Origin: Narthecium ossifragum
Lineage: Eukaryota > Streptophyta > Magnoliopsida > Dioscoreales > Nartheciaceae
NCBI GenBank assembly: GCA_963920575.1
Contig: OY986967.1
Location: 18,084,094 to 18,148,093 of the forward strand
Reading direction: 5' to 3'
DNA length: 64,000 bases
The first letter of the stretch is position 1, and each line of letters begins with the position of its first letter. The notes under the pieces were generated by a model that worked only from the letters and a program-made list of their open reading frames with translations, made no database searches and was not told where the DNA came from. This document shows positions 49,262 through 60,302 of the stretch, piece by piece. Made by a program: the position numbers and the translations under genes.

Positions 49262-52200
49262 TTATTTTGGACATCCATTGGACATCCCAAGCTCCCTTAG
49301 TAGATAGAGAATTCTGTCTTCACTCAAGGGTTTAGTTAGAATATCTACAATTTGATGTTCGGTGCTAACAAACTCAAGTGCAATATCTCCTTTTTGTGCA
49401 TGATCACGAAGGAAATGATGTCTAATTTCTATGTGCTTCGTTCTAGAATGCAAGATGGGATTTTTAGATAAGTTTATGGCACTAGTGTTGTCACATCTAA
49501 TGGGCATTTTGCCTACATGAATTTCATAATCTTCCAATTGCATTTTCATCCAAAGCAATTGTGCACAACAACTACCCGCCGCAATATATTCCACTTCGGC
49601 GGTGGATAAAGCAACTGAATTTTGCTTCTTAGAAAACCAAGAAACAAGTGCATGACCAAGAAAGTGACATGTGCCACTTGTGCTTTTTCTATCAAGTCTA
49701 CATCCGGCAAAATCCGCATCGGAGTAGCCAATTAGATCAAAAGATGATCTTCTAGGATACCACAAACCATAATTTTGGGTTCCTATTAGATATCTAAAGA
49801 TCCTCTTGACCGCAACTAAATGAGATTCCTTAGGACATGATTGATATCTTGCACAAAGGCAAACACTAAACATGATGTCCGGCCGACTAGCGGTCAAATA
49901 GAGTAAAGAACCAATCATCCCTCTATAAAGTGTTTGTTCAACGGGTTTCCCATCTTCATCCTTGTCTAGCTTTAGTGTTGTACACATGGGGGTTCTATAA
50001 ATTTTGGATTCTACAAAATCATATTTCTTGAGTAGGTCTCTAGTGTATTTAGCTTGATTAATAAAGATCCCTCCTCGAGTTTGCATGATTTTTAAACCAA
50101 GAAAATAATTGAGTTCACCCATTAAACTCATTTCAAACTCACTTTGCATGCATGTGGAAAATTCTTCACAAAGTTTATCATTTGTAGAACCAAAAATGAT
50201 ATCATCAACATAAATTTGAACCAAGAGCAAGTCTTTGCCTTTTGATTTGGTAAACAATGTAGTATCAATTTTTCCTCTACAAAAATCATTATCCTTCAAG
50301 AATTTGCTAAGCCTTTCATACCAAGCTCTAGGAGCTTGTTTTAATCCATATAAGGCTTTAGTGAGTTTGAATACATGATCCCTCAATTTATAGTCTTCAA
50401 AACCGGGGGGTTGTTCAACATAGACTTCTTCTTTTAGTAAACCATTCAAGAAGGCACTCTTAACATCCATTTGATATAATTTGAAATCTTTGTAAGATGC
50501 AAAAGCTAGAAGTAGTCTTATTGCCTCAAGTCTAGCTACCGGTGCAAAAGTCTCATCAAAATCAATTCCTTCTTGTTGATTGAACCCTTTTGCAACTAGT
50601 CTAGCTTTATTCCTTGTAATTGTTCCCGATTCATCCATCTTGTTTCTAAACACCCATTTGGTACCTATAACGGGATGATCATGAGGTCTAGGTACCAAAT
50701 TCCAAACTTCATTTCTTTCAAATTGATTCAACTCTTCTTGCATTGCTAGGATCCAATGATCATCCTCTAGTGCTTCCTCTATCGTTTTAGGCTCAATTTG
50801 AGATAGGAAGGCTAGATTTGCACAAGTATTCAATGAAGATCTAGTTTGGATTCCTCTTGATGGTTCACCAATTATTAATTCCTTTGGGTGCGAAGATGCA
50901 TACTTCCAATCCTTTGACAACTCATGATGTTGATCACTAGGTATAATCTCAAGAGATTCCTCAAATCTAACATTCAATTCTTCAACATCATTTTGGGTTT
51001 CATCCAATAAGTCTTTTGATTTGTCATTTTGGATTTCCTCATCTTTACCATTATCAATTCTATTAGGAACTAAAATCATTTCATCAAATGTCACATGCAT
51101 TGATTCTTCAACCACCAAAGTCCTTTTATTGAATACTCTATAACTCTTACTTCTTCCCGAATACCCAAGAAAAACTCCTTCATCGGATCTAGCATCAAAT
51201 TTTCCAAGAGTATCCTTGCCATTGTTCAAGATAAAACATTTACACCCAAAAGCTCTAAAGTACCCAATATTTGGAATTCTTCCTTTCCAAAGCTCATAGG
51301 GGGTTTTCTTCAAGATGGGTCTCAAGGTTACTCTATTTATCACATGGCAAGAGGTGTTGATTGCTTCGGCCCAAAAATACTTGGGAAGATTATTTTCACA
51401 TAATAAAGTTCTAGCCATGTCTTGTAGGGTTCTATTCTTCCTTTCAACAACACCATTTTGTTGAGGGGTTCTAGGTGAAGAGAAGTTATGGGAAATCCCG
51501 TTGTCATTACAAAACTTTTCTAAAAGGGAGTTCTTGAATTCTCCTCCATTATCACTTCTAATGCATGTAATGAGAATACCTTTCTCATTTTGGACTCTTC
51601 TACAAAAGTTGGTGAATTCCTCAAAGACTTCATCTTTGTGTGCAAGGAAAATCACCCATGTGAATCTAGTGTAGTCATCTACTAACACAAATCCATATGA
51701 GCTACCACCTAAGCTAGTTGGTTTAGTAGGCCCAAAAAGGTCCATATGAATCAGTTCTAGTGCTCTTGTGGTAGAAACTACATCTTTAGACTTGAAAGAG
51801 GATTTTACTTGTTTTCCTCTTTGACATGCATCACAAATCTTGTCTTTCTCAAATTTGACCTTGGGAAGTCCAAGAACAAGGTCTTTTCGAGAAAGTTTGG
51901 ATATTAAATCCATGTGAGCATGCCCAAGCCTTCTATGCCATAACCAAGAATTTTGATTTAAAGCACTAAGACATAGATCATCATGGCAAACAAGATCATT
52001 AAGATAAAATGTGTATACATTACCATCACGATGTCCTACTAGCAAGATTTTATCACTATGAGCATTTTTAACATAGCATTTTGAATCTTCAAAAATAACT
52101 TTGTTACCTCTATCACATAGTTGACTAATGCTAAGCAAGTTATGCTTTAAACCTTCAACTAAGAGAACATTTTCAATAATAATGGAAGAGGTTTTACCAA

Positions 52201-52372
52201 TATTGCCAATGCCAATAATTTTTCCTTTTCCATTATCGCCAAAAGTCACCATTCCTCCATCTTTAGGTTGAAGGGTTGAGAACATGCTCCTTTCACCCGT
52301 CATATGTCTTGAGCATCCACTATCAAGGTACCATGTTTTAGCCTTTGAGTTGGTCTTGATCTTGGATCTCAT
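49262..52372 (-). CDS. pol: Ty1/copia pol polyprotein (protease-integrase-RT-RNase H)
   Basis: This 1,036-residue open frame has no stop or visible break. In order it shows the protease active site ([13 protein letters not shown], Asp17), a gag-pre-integrase zinc motif ([11 protein letters not shown] with CDAC, about 147-184), the integrase catalytic triad Asp211, Asp274, Glu310 (D,D-35-E spacing), reverse transcriptase (about 570-810, catalytic YVDD at 721-724), and RNase H (about 890-1,025, [13 protein letters not shown], ending DILTKPLS). It makes cDNA from element RNA and inserts it. The first Met overlaps the end of gag by 35 bases in the +1 frame, so pol is reached by frameshifting, reinitiation, or after a point deletion. 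Confidence 0.92.
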   Translation of the reverse strand: MRSKIKTNSKAKTWYLDSGCSRHMTGERSMFSTLQPKDGGMVTFGDNGKGKIIGIGNIGKTSSIIIENVLLVEGLKHNLLSISQLCDRGNKVIFEDSKCYVKNAHSDKILLVGHRDGNVYTFYLNDLVCHDDLCLSALNQNSWLWHRRLGHAHMDLISKLSRKDLVLGLPKVKFEKDKICDACQRGKQVKSSFKSKDVVSTTRALELIHMDLFGPTKPTSLGGSSYGFVLVDDYTRFTWVIFLAHKDEVFEEFTNFCRRVQNEKGILITCIRSDNGGEFKNSLLEKFCNDNGISHNFSSPRTPQQNGVVERKNRTLQDMARTLLCENNLPKYFWAEAINTSCHVINRVTLRPILKKTPYELWKGRIPNIGYFRAFGCKCFILNNGKDTLGKFDARSDEGVFLGYSGRSKSYRVFNKRTLVVEESMHVTFDEMILVPNRIDNGKDEEIQNDKSKDLLDETQNDVEELNVRFEESLEIIPSDQHHELSKDWKYASSHPKELIIGEPSRGIQTRSSLNTCANLAFLSQIEPKTIEEALEDDHWILAMQEELNQFERNEVWNLVPRPHDHPVIGTKWVFRNKMDESGTITRNKARLVAKGFNQQEGIDFDETFAPVARLEAIRLLLAFASYKDFKLYQMDVKSAFLNGLLKEEVYVEQPPGFEDYKLRDHVFKLTKALYGLKQAPRAWYERLSKFLKDNDFCRGKIDTTLFTKSKGKDLLLVQIYVDDIIFGSTNDKLCEEFSTCMQSEFEMSLMGELNYFLGLKIMQTRGGIFINQAKYTRDLLKKYDFVESKIYRTPMCTTLKLDKDEDGKPVEQTLYRGMIGSLLYLTASRPDIMFSVCLCARYQSCPKESHLVAVKRIFRYLIGTQNYGLWYPRRSSFDLIGYSDADFAGCRLDRKSTSGTCHFLGHALVSWFSKKQNSVALSTAEVEYIAAGSCCAQLLWMKMQLEDYEIHVGKMPIRCDNTSAINLSKNPILHSRTKHIEIRHHFLRDHAQKGDIALEFVSTEHQIVDILTKPLSEDRILYLLRELGMSNGCPK

Positions 52373-54137
52373 GCAATCCTACAAATAGGAGATCAAACCT
52401 TGATTTTTGGTACCCAAATCTTTTTGGGTCCTTTGCATTAGTACTATGCATAAGAGAAGAAGAATATCTAGGTGACCAGATTTTCTTAGCATTAGCATTC
52501 TTCATGAGATAGCAACTAGGTGCAATGTGACCTACTTTGCAACAATAATGACATGTAGGTCCTTGTGTTACCTTAGGAGGATGAGAAGAAGATTTAATAA
52601 AGTTAGTCTTCTTTTGGTTGTTCACCTTCCTAGGGTTGTAGCCAATTCCTTCCTTGTTCAAGGAGTTCCTTTGGCTATCAAGGATCTCATCTAGTTTATC
52701 TATACTCTTCACAAATTTGGCTATAGTGATTTTTAGGTCATTAACCTCTAGAGTGAGATCTCTCTTGGATTTCCTCAAGAAGATAAGTTCTCTTTGCATA
52801 TCATAATTTGTATTTTTCAATATGGTGAGCTCATATTGAGTGTCCTTGAGTTCATCCTCAAGTGTGTCATTTGTGTCACAAGACTTGTTCTCTAGCATGC
52901 ATTTATTTTCTTTTTCTAAAGTTTCAATCTTATGCATGGCATCTACTTTTTCTTCTTCTACTTTCTTCAAGTCCTTACAATTAGCATAGTATTTCTTTTT
53001 CAGGAATTTGAAATCATTTGCTAAAGCATGATAAGCATCAAAGAGTTCTTCAAATGCAAGCTCATCCTCTACCTCATTTTGTTCTTCTTCCTCATCTCCA
53101 TGTGCCATTAAGCATATGTTGGCTACCTCTTGTTCTTCATCATCGGATGAAGTCTCCACATCGCTTTCTCCCCAAGTAGCCACCATTGCCTTCCTACTAT
53201 TGAACTCCTTCCTTGAAGGCTTCTTGAGTTGAGGACATTCAAGCTTGATGTGTCCGGGCTTCCTACACTCATAACATATTATTTCATTTGAGTTAGAAGA
53301 AGTAGGATTATACCTTTCACCTTTGAAGAATTTCTTCTTGAAGAATTTCTTTCCTCCTTGGCGTTTGAAAATCTTTTGTATTCTCCTTGATATCATTGCC
53401 AACTCCTCATCGTCGTCTCCATCGCTTGAATCGGATGAGTCTTTGCTAGATGATTTGAAGGCAACCGTTTTCTTCTTTTTGTCTCCCTCTTCGTTGCTCC
53501 TCTTCAAATTCATCTCATAGGTCATGAGGGAACCCATGAGCTCATCTAGTGACAATTTGGATAGATCCTTGGCTTCTTCTATCGCTGTCACTTTGGGATC
53601 CCACGACATAGGTAGACACCTAAGGATCTTTCTCACAATCTCATCATTAGCATAAGTTCTTCCAAGAGATTCAAGCATATTTAATATGTTATTAAAACGT
53701 GTAAACATCTCACTAATAGTCTCATCATTCTTCATGCAAAATAATTCATACTCATGTACTAGCATACTTATCTTTGACTCTTTAACCCGGCTAGTTCCCT
53801 CATATGTAACCTCAAGCTTATCCCATATCTCCTTTGCTGATTTGCATGTGGAGACTCTATTGAATTCACTAGGGCTAAGGGCACAAAATAGAAAGCTTTT
53901 GGCCTTGGCATTAATTTGAAGGTTTTTGAGGTCAATTGGGGTGTAGTCACTCTTTGTCTTCGGGACATCTTTTCCATCAACAGTTTTGGTCGGGATATAA
54001 GGTACATCCTCAATTACTAACCATGCCTCATAGTCCATGGATTGAACAAAGATTTCCATCTTTGTTTTCCAATAATTGTAGTTAGAACCATTGAAGTAGG
54101 GTGGCCTATTGGTAGCTTGTCCCTCTATGTTTTCCAT
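52338..54137 (-). CDS. gag: Ty1/copia gag polyprotein (UBN2-type) with two CCHC knuckles
   Basis: 599 residues, uninterrupted. It starts [17 protein letters not shown] shortly after the primer-binding site. Residues 60-200 form the copia-type gag core ([56 protein letters not shown]). The first CCHC zinc knuckle is at Cys288 ([14 protein letters not shown]) and the second at Cys529 ([14 protein letters not shown]). Between them is an acidic stretch and a long coiled coil (about 370-500). It would form the particle that packages element RNA. The long coiled-coil region and second knuckle are features I associate with Sirevirus gag. It overlaps pol by 35 bases. Confidence 0.92.
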   Translation of the reverse strand: MENIEGQATNRPPYFNGSNYNYWKTKMEIFVQSMDYEAWLVIEDVPYIPTKTVDGKDVPKTKSDYTPIDLKNLQINAKAKSFLFCALSPSEFNRVSTCKSAKEIWDKLEVTYEGTSRVKESKISMLVHEYELFCMKNDETISEMFTRFNNILNMLESLGRTYANDEIVRKILRCLPMSWDPKVTAIEEAKDLSKLSLDELMGSLMTYEMNLKRSNEEGDKKKKTVAFKSSSKDSSDSSDGDDDEELAMISRRIQKIFKRQGGKKFFKKKFFKGERYNPTSSNSNEIICYECRKPGHIKLECPQLKKPSRKEFNSRKAMVATWGESDVETSSDDEEQEVANICLMAHGDEEEEQNEVEDELAFEELFDAYHALANDFKFLKKKYYANCKDLKKVEEEKVDAMHKIETLEKENKCMLENKSCDTNDTLEDELKDTQYELTILKNTNYDMQRELIFLRKSKRDLTLEVNDLKITIAKFVKSIDKLDEILDSQRNSLNKEGIGYNPRKVNNQKKTNFIKSSSHPPKVTQGPTCHYCCKVGHIAPSCYLMKNANAKKIWSPRYSSSLMHSTNAKDPKRFGYQKSRFDLLFVGLHEIQDQDQLKG

Positions 54138-54187
54138 GTTTAGAAAGGATCCTCTAAGGGTTGTTACACCACCAAATTAGAGACCTA

Positions 54188-54199
54188 GCTCTGATACCA
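54188..54199 (-). other. Primer-binding site, initiator tRNA-Met
   Basis: The minus strand reads TGGTATCAGAGC, the standard plant iMet primer-binding site, two bases after the 5' LTR. It primes minus-strand cDNA synthesis. Confidence 0.92.
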
Positions 54200-54201
54200 A
54201 T

Positions 54202-55359
54202 TGATGGTCCAAGAGGGGGGTGAATTGGACTCTTTTCGAAAAACTAGATTGATGGAAAATTCAGATAAAAGGGGATCTAACAGCTAGAATGCTTGTAAAC
54301 AAAATGAAACTTAACTATAATAGCATGCAAGCATTAACTGAAAGAAGAGTAAGAGAGATGACACCGATTTATAGTGGTTCGACCCAACTCTTGGTCTACG
54401 TCCACTTCTCTCAAGGCTCCCCTTGAGGTTCCACTACTTGCAAATCCCTTACAAGCTTTTCCTCCAAGCTTTCTGGTGCTTGGTGACCTTACAATCACAG
54501 CCACATGCTGTTTGAACAACTCTCAAGATACTTCTTCACACTTGAAGAAGGTTTACAAAGGTTTTAGCTCAAGGAGAATAAGTATAAATCTTTCCTAGAA
54601 CTTGCTCAAATGATCTCAATAATAATGATAAAAGTTGTGGCAAGTTTACATGAAGAGACTACTTATAGATGGGCTTCAACCAGCTCAACAAGAAGCCCCA
54701 ACGGCTCCCTGCAACTCTCCAACGGCTAGTTTTTTACTCTGCGCGCTCCTGGCGGTCGATCCGTCCATCGTCCGTCACGTATAAAAAACTCAGCCTCTTT
54801 GGTCGACAGTCGATCCACGCATCGTCCGTCGCTCTCACGGTCGACCGTGACATCGACCGTCACATCGTCCGTGAGCCTCTGTTAAGAAGATCGCTTCCTA
54901 GGGTCGATGCTCCGATCGACCGTCGCTCCTTGAGTTTTCTTCATATATGCGCCACGGTCGACCGCCGCATCGACCGTCCGTCTCTGTGAAGAAAAATGCT
55001 TCTCAGGGTCGATGCATCGATCGACCGTCGCATCTTCACATTCTTCATTAATGCGCCACGGTCGACCGCCACATCGACCGTCGCATCGTCCGTGAGCCTT
55101 TGTCAAGAAAAACGCTTCCGACGGTCGATGCACCGATCGACCGTCGCGTCAATACGCACATGGCCAAGTGTGAAGCATTCATCACGGTCGATCCATGGAT
55201 CGACCGTCCCATTCCCATGGTCGATCCTTGCATCGACCGTGAGTACAAAATAGCTTGAATATTGAATTTAATATCTCCAATTAAAGGGGTAATAATATTA
55301 AACATATATTTTATCATTTAATATATATTGGCATCATCAAAACAAGGTTTGGATCAACA
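54202..55359 (-). repeat. 5' LTR of the Sirevirus-type element
   Basis: Tips match the 3' LTR. It lacks a 12-base stretch near 54,964 that the 3' LTR has (one palindrome arm) and differs at scattered bases. The palindrome array is at 54,752-55,240 and the minus-strand TATA word at about 54,657-54,672. Confidence 0.9.
54752..55240. repeat. GGTCGATCC / ATCGACCGTC palindrome array (5' LTR)
   Basis: Same array as in the 3' LTR, shorter by one arm. The longest perfect hairpin arms are about 10 bases (CACGGTCGATCCATGGATCG region near 55,183). Confidence 0.9.
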
Positions 55360-56883
55360 TGTTCTACTATACGTCGCACAGAAAGGAAGGGAAACTGCAA
55401 CTGTGTCGTTCTCCGCCTAAACCTAAGAGATGCCAAGGGGCCCCATAACCCCATCGATTCCCGAGACCTCCTGTCCAGGTCCCACCCTCACCCAAGAACA
55501 AACGAGAGGAAACAAAGGCCGCGGGCTCCTGTCCAGGTACCACCCTGCCCAGCCGTACCATCTCTCGCAGGGACACACAAGTCAGGGACATCGACAACCA
55601 TCCTTAGTACTTGGCCTTGGAGATCCGACATGACCTCTATACCTCAAGTACAAGAATATCAAACATGGTCGACTATAACAACAACCTCAAATGATAGTCA
55701 ATATGGTCAGTCGACAACGATCACGTCCTAGTCCTCAACTACCCAAACCTCGGTCCTAGGGATAGATCCGGGCTACCCGAGACCCCCGGATCGACGATTG
55801 AACCCATCGCCTACCACCTAGCCTTAATGCTTCTAATGCATACAACATGCATGAGCATATTCAAACAACTAGGCCTATGTGTCTTTACATGCCAAATCAT
55901 CACTCAATTGTCTATGAGGTTATAACAAAGTTACACATTTGGCATATAATAAGTTGAGAACAAGACCATCACGAGAAACAACAACCATTCAACCATTCAC
56001 ACACCGGGCACACCTTCAGCCCTACTGAACTACACATTCCCGAGGGTCATCACTACCTCGGTTATCCCATGAATAAATAGAAACATACACACAGCCGGTC
56101 CTAGGCTTCAACATGATATAAGGTCATATCAATGGCAAATTATAGTAAACACAGAGACGACAACAAGATTTAGCGTAGAATTAAATAGAGGGATTATCAA
56201 CCGCTATACCAATTAAGGCATGCAATCACATATTAAGAAATCCCACAGAGCAAACGAGGAAACTAGAGGTTATCAGATGTCGGACTGGAAAGCTTTCCTA
56301 TTAGCATTTCATCAAATACGAAGAACCAAAATTTGAGAGCCAGGGAAAACAGGGGAAGTCCAAAACTCTGTCGCAGCATTCCAAAAGAAATCTGAACCAT
56401 AACCAGTACATCCAAAAGAAATCCAAACAACGAAGAAGAAAATACCACCCGAAGAGCTGTGCACCAGTCTTTGTCGTGCACAGCTATGAACGACAGAGAC
56501 GGAGGTAGCACATGTCCAAGTCCGAGAGCAGGGAAGAGCATGGAAACCCAAACACCCCAGGCAACCCATGCAAGCCAGGGGATAACATAGCATTGAACAC
56601 CGGAGAGAGGAAGGTACCAACGAAACCACGAGAAACATAGCAGATGCAATAATGCCAATCCGACAGCATTGAAAACCATCGAAATCTCATCCATACCCAC
56701 CACTCATATGTAGATACATGTAAAGGCAGTAAAGAGAACCAAGGAGGAAGCTGGGTGGAGAAAACAGGGCATTATACTCGAATTCCATCAAATTCCAGCA
56801 AGAATCGGAGAATGCAAGCAAAACATTAGAGAGAAGAAGATAACCTCACAGAGATCCTAGGCTAACATGCTTATCTACAGAAC

Positions 56884-57301
56884 AACCAAGAAAGAAAGAA
56901 CAGAGCCCATGCAAACCCAACGATTAATCAATGAAATCACCCAACACCAGAAAGCTTGAGGAGAGCACCGGACAGGGGCTTGAGGGGGAAACCTCATCAT
57001 CCGGCCAACCAAGAACAAGTAAGAAAGCCTTGAAAAAACAAAGAGAATCCGACAAAACCACCAACTTAGCTTCAAAATCCATCAAACCAGAAAACCAAGA
57101 AAGAAAGAACAGAGCCCATGCAAACACAACGATTAATCAATGAAATCACCCAACACCAGAAAGCTTGAGGAGAGCACCGGACAGGGGCTTGAGGGGGAAA
57201 CCTCAGCATCCGACCAACCAAGAACAGGGGAAGAAAGCCTTGAAAACCCAAAGAGAATCCGACAAAACCACCAACTTAGCTTCAAAATCCATCAAACCAG
57301 A
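56884..57301. repeat. Tandem duplication, 2 x 209 bp, inside family-A copy 8
   Basis: The block starting AACCAAGAAAGAAAGAACAG at 56,884 recurs at 57,093 with period 209 and few differences (ACACAAC for ACCCAAC, CAGCATCCGACC for CATCATCCGGCC). The open frames in both are the same sequence read twice and are not genes. Confidence 0.85.
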
Positions 57302-57547
57302 AACAAAAGGAAAGCAAATCTCAACGAAATCCCCCAATATTCCATGGGTACAAGCAATGGCAGCAAGGAGAGGAGAACGCATCGACAGGGAAAATAGAGC
57401 ATAGCATTGCATACCATCAGGGGAGAACACGGGAGAAATCTCATAAAGGAAACCACCACTAATTCATAGCTTCAAACCACGGCAGCAAAGAGAGAAGGAA
57501 GAACATGGGACGAAAACAGAGGCTTCGATCAAACCCAAGGAAAACCA

Positions 57548-58532
57548 TGTTAGCCCAGATATTGTTTTGATGATGTCAATATATAATTGATGATAAAACA
57601 ATGATTTAATATTATTATCGTTTAATTTGGAAAGCATTAAAATCATATTTAATGAGTTTTTGTGCTGATGGTCGATGCGACGGACGATGCATGGATCGAC
57701 CGTGGGGTATGGCGGTTGATGCGTGGATCGACCGCGAAAGATGTTTTGGGAAAATAGGCTGACGGTCGATGGACCAATCAACCGTGGCCTATGTGACTTG
57801 GCTCAAAGGGAGCGACGGTCGATCGGTGTATCGACCGTGGGAAGCGGTTTTCTAAACAGAGCCTGACGGATGATGTCATGGTCGATGGGACGGTCGACCG
57901 TGAGACTTGACGGTTGATAGGTGGATCGACCGTGGCTCAAGGAAAGCCTGGCGGACGATGTCACGGACGATGCGACGGTCGACCGTGAGCCCAGAAAAGA
58001 GTCGTTAAAGAGCCGTTGCAAGAGAAAGAAATAGCCGTTGGGAAGCTATTTGGAAGGGTTGGAAGCTCAGCTATAAAAGAGAAAGTCCAGCAAACTTGCC
58101 AATGACTTAGAGGGAGCTAAGGGATTATTGTAATCATATTCTAGCAAGTTTCTATCTCTTATTAGTGAGCTAAACCTTTGTAAAACTACTTCAAGTATGA
58201 AGTAGATATTGAGAGAAATATCCAAGAGAGAGCTTGGAGAGATTGTAAGGTTGCCAAGCACCCGGAAGCTTGGTGGACAACTTGTAAGAGGTTTTGCAAG
58301 TAGTGGAACCTCAAGGAGTGCCTTGAGAGAGTAGACGTAGGCAAGGTTTGCCGAACCACTATAAAATCTGGTGCAATCTCTCTATCTCTCATCTCTTATC
58401 ATCCTTGCTTTAATATAGATTTACTTCTCTTATCATTGCAAGCATATTATTTGATTAGACTCCTCCTACTCAGATTTCCTTAATTTATTTTATTATTTAA
58501 AGCCTAAGATAACCCCCTCTCTTAGAGCTTCA
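57548..58532 (+). repeat. 5' LTR of the gag-only derivative (985 bp)
   Basis: Palindrome array at 57,669-57,988 (GGTCGATGCGACGG, GGATCGACCGTGG and similar), then a TATA box (CTATAAAAGA, 58,071), then transcribed sequence to the end at TTCA. Confidence 0.9.
57669..57988. repeat. GGTCGATG / ATCGACCGTG palindrome array (derivative 5' LTR)
   Basis: About a dozen CGGTCGAT and ATCGACCG words, some decayed (GGTTGATG, GGACGATG), ending about 80 bases before the TATA box at 58,071. Confidence 0.85.
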
Positions 58533-58534
58533 AT

Positions 58535-58546
58535 TGATATCAGAGC
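58535..58546 (+). other. Primer-binding site of the derivative (one mismatch)
   Basis: TGATATCAGAGC lies two bases after the LTR; it differs from the iMet site TGGTATCAGAGC at one position. Confidence 0.8.
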
Positions 58547-58596
58547 TAGGTCTCTAATTTTGTGGTGTAACAACCCTTAGAGGATACTAAATCAAT

Positions 58597-59644
58597 ATGG
58601 AAATCATAAAGGGACAATCTACCAATAGGCCACCCTACTTTAATGGATTTAATTACACCTATTGGAAAACCAAAATGGAAATCTTCATTCAATCCATAGA
58701 TTATGATGCATGGTTGATAATAGAATATGGAGATTCTATCCCTTCCAAGATCATTGACGGAAAAGAAGTTCCAAAATCTAAGAATGAATTTACTCCTGCT
58801 GATTTTAGGAAACTTCAAGTAAATGCCAAACGAAAATTTTTTCTATTTTGTGCCTTTAGCCCTGAAGAATTTAATAGAATTTCTGCTTGTAAAACGGCTA
58901 AGGAAATATGGGAAAAACTTGAAGTTACCTATGAGAGAACAAGCTGTGTCAAGGAGTCTAAGATTAGTATGCTTGTTAATGATTATGAGTTATTTTCCAT
59001 GAAGGATGATGAGAATATAAATGAAATGTTTATTCGCTTTACCAATATCATAAATGTTCTTGATTCTCTTGGTAAAAGCTATACTAATGATGAGATGGTA
59101 AGAAAGATCCTTAGATGTCTACCTAAGACATGGGATCCCAAGGTGACAGCAATCGAAGAAGCTAAAGATTTAACCAAACTGTCCCTTGATGAGCTAATGG
59201 GTTCTCTCATGACATATGAGATGAACATGGAGAGGAGCAATGATGGAGAAAGGAAGAAAAAGAAAACCATTGCTTTTAAGTCAACATACAAGGATTCATC
59301 CGACTCAAGCGATGATGATGATGATGAGGAGATGCAAAAGATCACAAGAAAAATCCAACGAATCATCAAGAATCAAGAAAAAATATTCCAAAGGTGAAAA
59401 AGAAAACTCCTCTTCTTATTTAAATAAAATTACTTGTTATGAGAGTAGGAAGCCCGGACATTACATGTCGGATTGTCCAAAGCTCAAGAAATCTTCAAAG
59501 AAGAAGAAGAAGGCCAAGGAAGAAAGTGACTCGAGCTCCACCTCCGAAGAAGAAGAAGAAACTGCAAATCTTTGTTTAACTGCATTCGGAGTAAAAGAAA
59601 ATAAAATTGACAAGTGGAGTCACAAGGTATTTAAAGGAGGATAA
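58597..59644 (+). pseudogene. gag: Broken Sirevirus-type gag
   Basis: The frame 58,597-59,397 (266 aa) reads [17 protein letters not shown] and follows the gag of the full element closely ([53 protein letters not shown]). A frameshift near 59,380 moves the zinc knuckle into another frame, where it reads CYESRKPGHYMSDC: the second Cys of CCHC is Ser, so zinc binding should be lost. The frame ends at 59,644 after a Lys/Ser/Glu-rich tail, without the long coiled coil or second knuckle. Not expected to make a working particle protein. Confidence 0.85.
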
Positions 59645-60288
59645 CAATATGGGATTAATGATAATGGAGGTATGTCTTAATTTTCGATATATGTCTCCTC
59701 CATTGCATCTTCTTATTCCATTTTTTTTAAAGTAGTTTGATGTTTAAAAATGGTTTAAGAAAGTCTTTTGTGTGAAGATTTGATTACTTTTTTCAAATGA
59801 CCATTTTGATTGTAAATCTTCATTTGGTATATTGTTTTGAGATGATTTTAAAACTTTCTATTGGTTCTCTTAAAAAAAAAAGTTTATGATGTTTTAACTT
59901 GATTCTTCTTCCCCCTCTACCAAATCTTTTTGATAATGTCAAAGAGGGAGAAATATTGTGATATCAGTTTTTAAAAACTCTTAAAACCTTATATTCTACA
60001 TACTTGAAACATTTTGATGTTTAAAGGATTTACTGGAGATTTCATGAGAATATAATTCATGCTCAAATATCATGCCTCATTTTTCTATACAAAGAGGTAC
60101 ATAGGTCATATTTCGCACCTTCATGTCTTTTGACCTATAATCAAGCATGATATATCTTCTTAGTAATATATGACATGCATGCCTCACTGAAATTCACTTT
60201 AGAACATATTTAATGAGGTAAATGGATGCATGAATTAAGAGAGAGCTTTCAAGGTTTTATCATCACAATTTAAAAGGTTGTCATCATC
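59645..60288. other. Non-coding 3' part of the derivative
   Basis: No coding sequence. It holds an internal polypurine tract (GTCAAAGAGGGAGAAATATTG, about 59,938-59,958), equivalent to the internal tract at 47,331 in the full element, and AT-rich DNA up to the terminal tract. Confidence 0.6.
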
Positions 60289-60302
60289 AAAAAGAGGGAG
60301 AT
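60289..60302 (+). other. Polypurine tract of the derivative
   Basis: AAAAAGAGGGAGAT directly precedes the 3' LTR start TGTTAGCCC. Confidence 0.85.

Larger units (their letters stand above)
45690..55359 (-). mobile_element. Sirevirus-type Ty1/copia retrotransposon, near full length (9,670 bp)
   Basis: It has two near-identical LTRs (1,170 and 1,158 bp), a primer-binding site for initiator tRNA-Met, an open gag, an open pol in the Ty1/copia order (protease, integrase, RT, RNase H), an extra ORF after pol, and a polypurine tract AAAAAGGGGGAGAT. These are features of Sireviruses (SIRE/Maximus lineage). Flanks are GGTTC and TGTTC, four of five alike. LTRs differ by one 12-bp indel and a few substitutions that I could see, so the insertion is fairly recent. 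It is nested in family-A copy 8. Confidence 0.9.
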
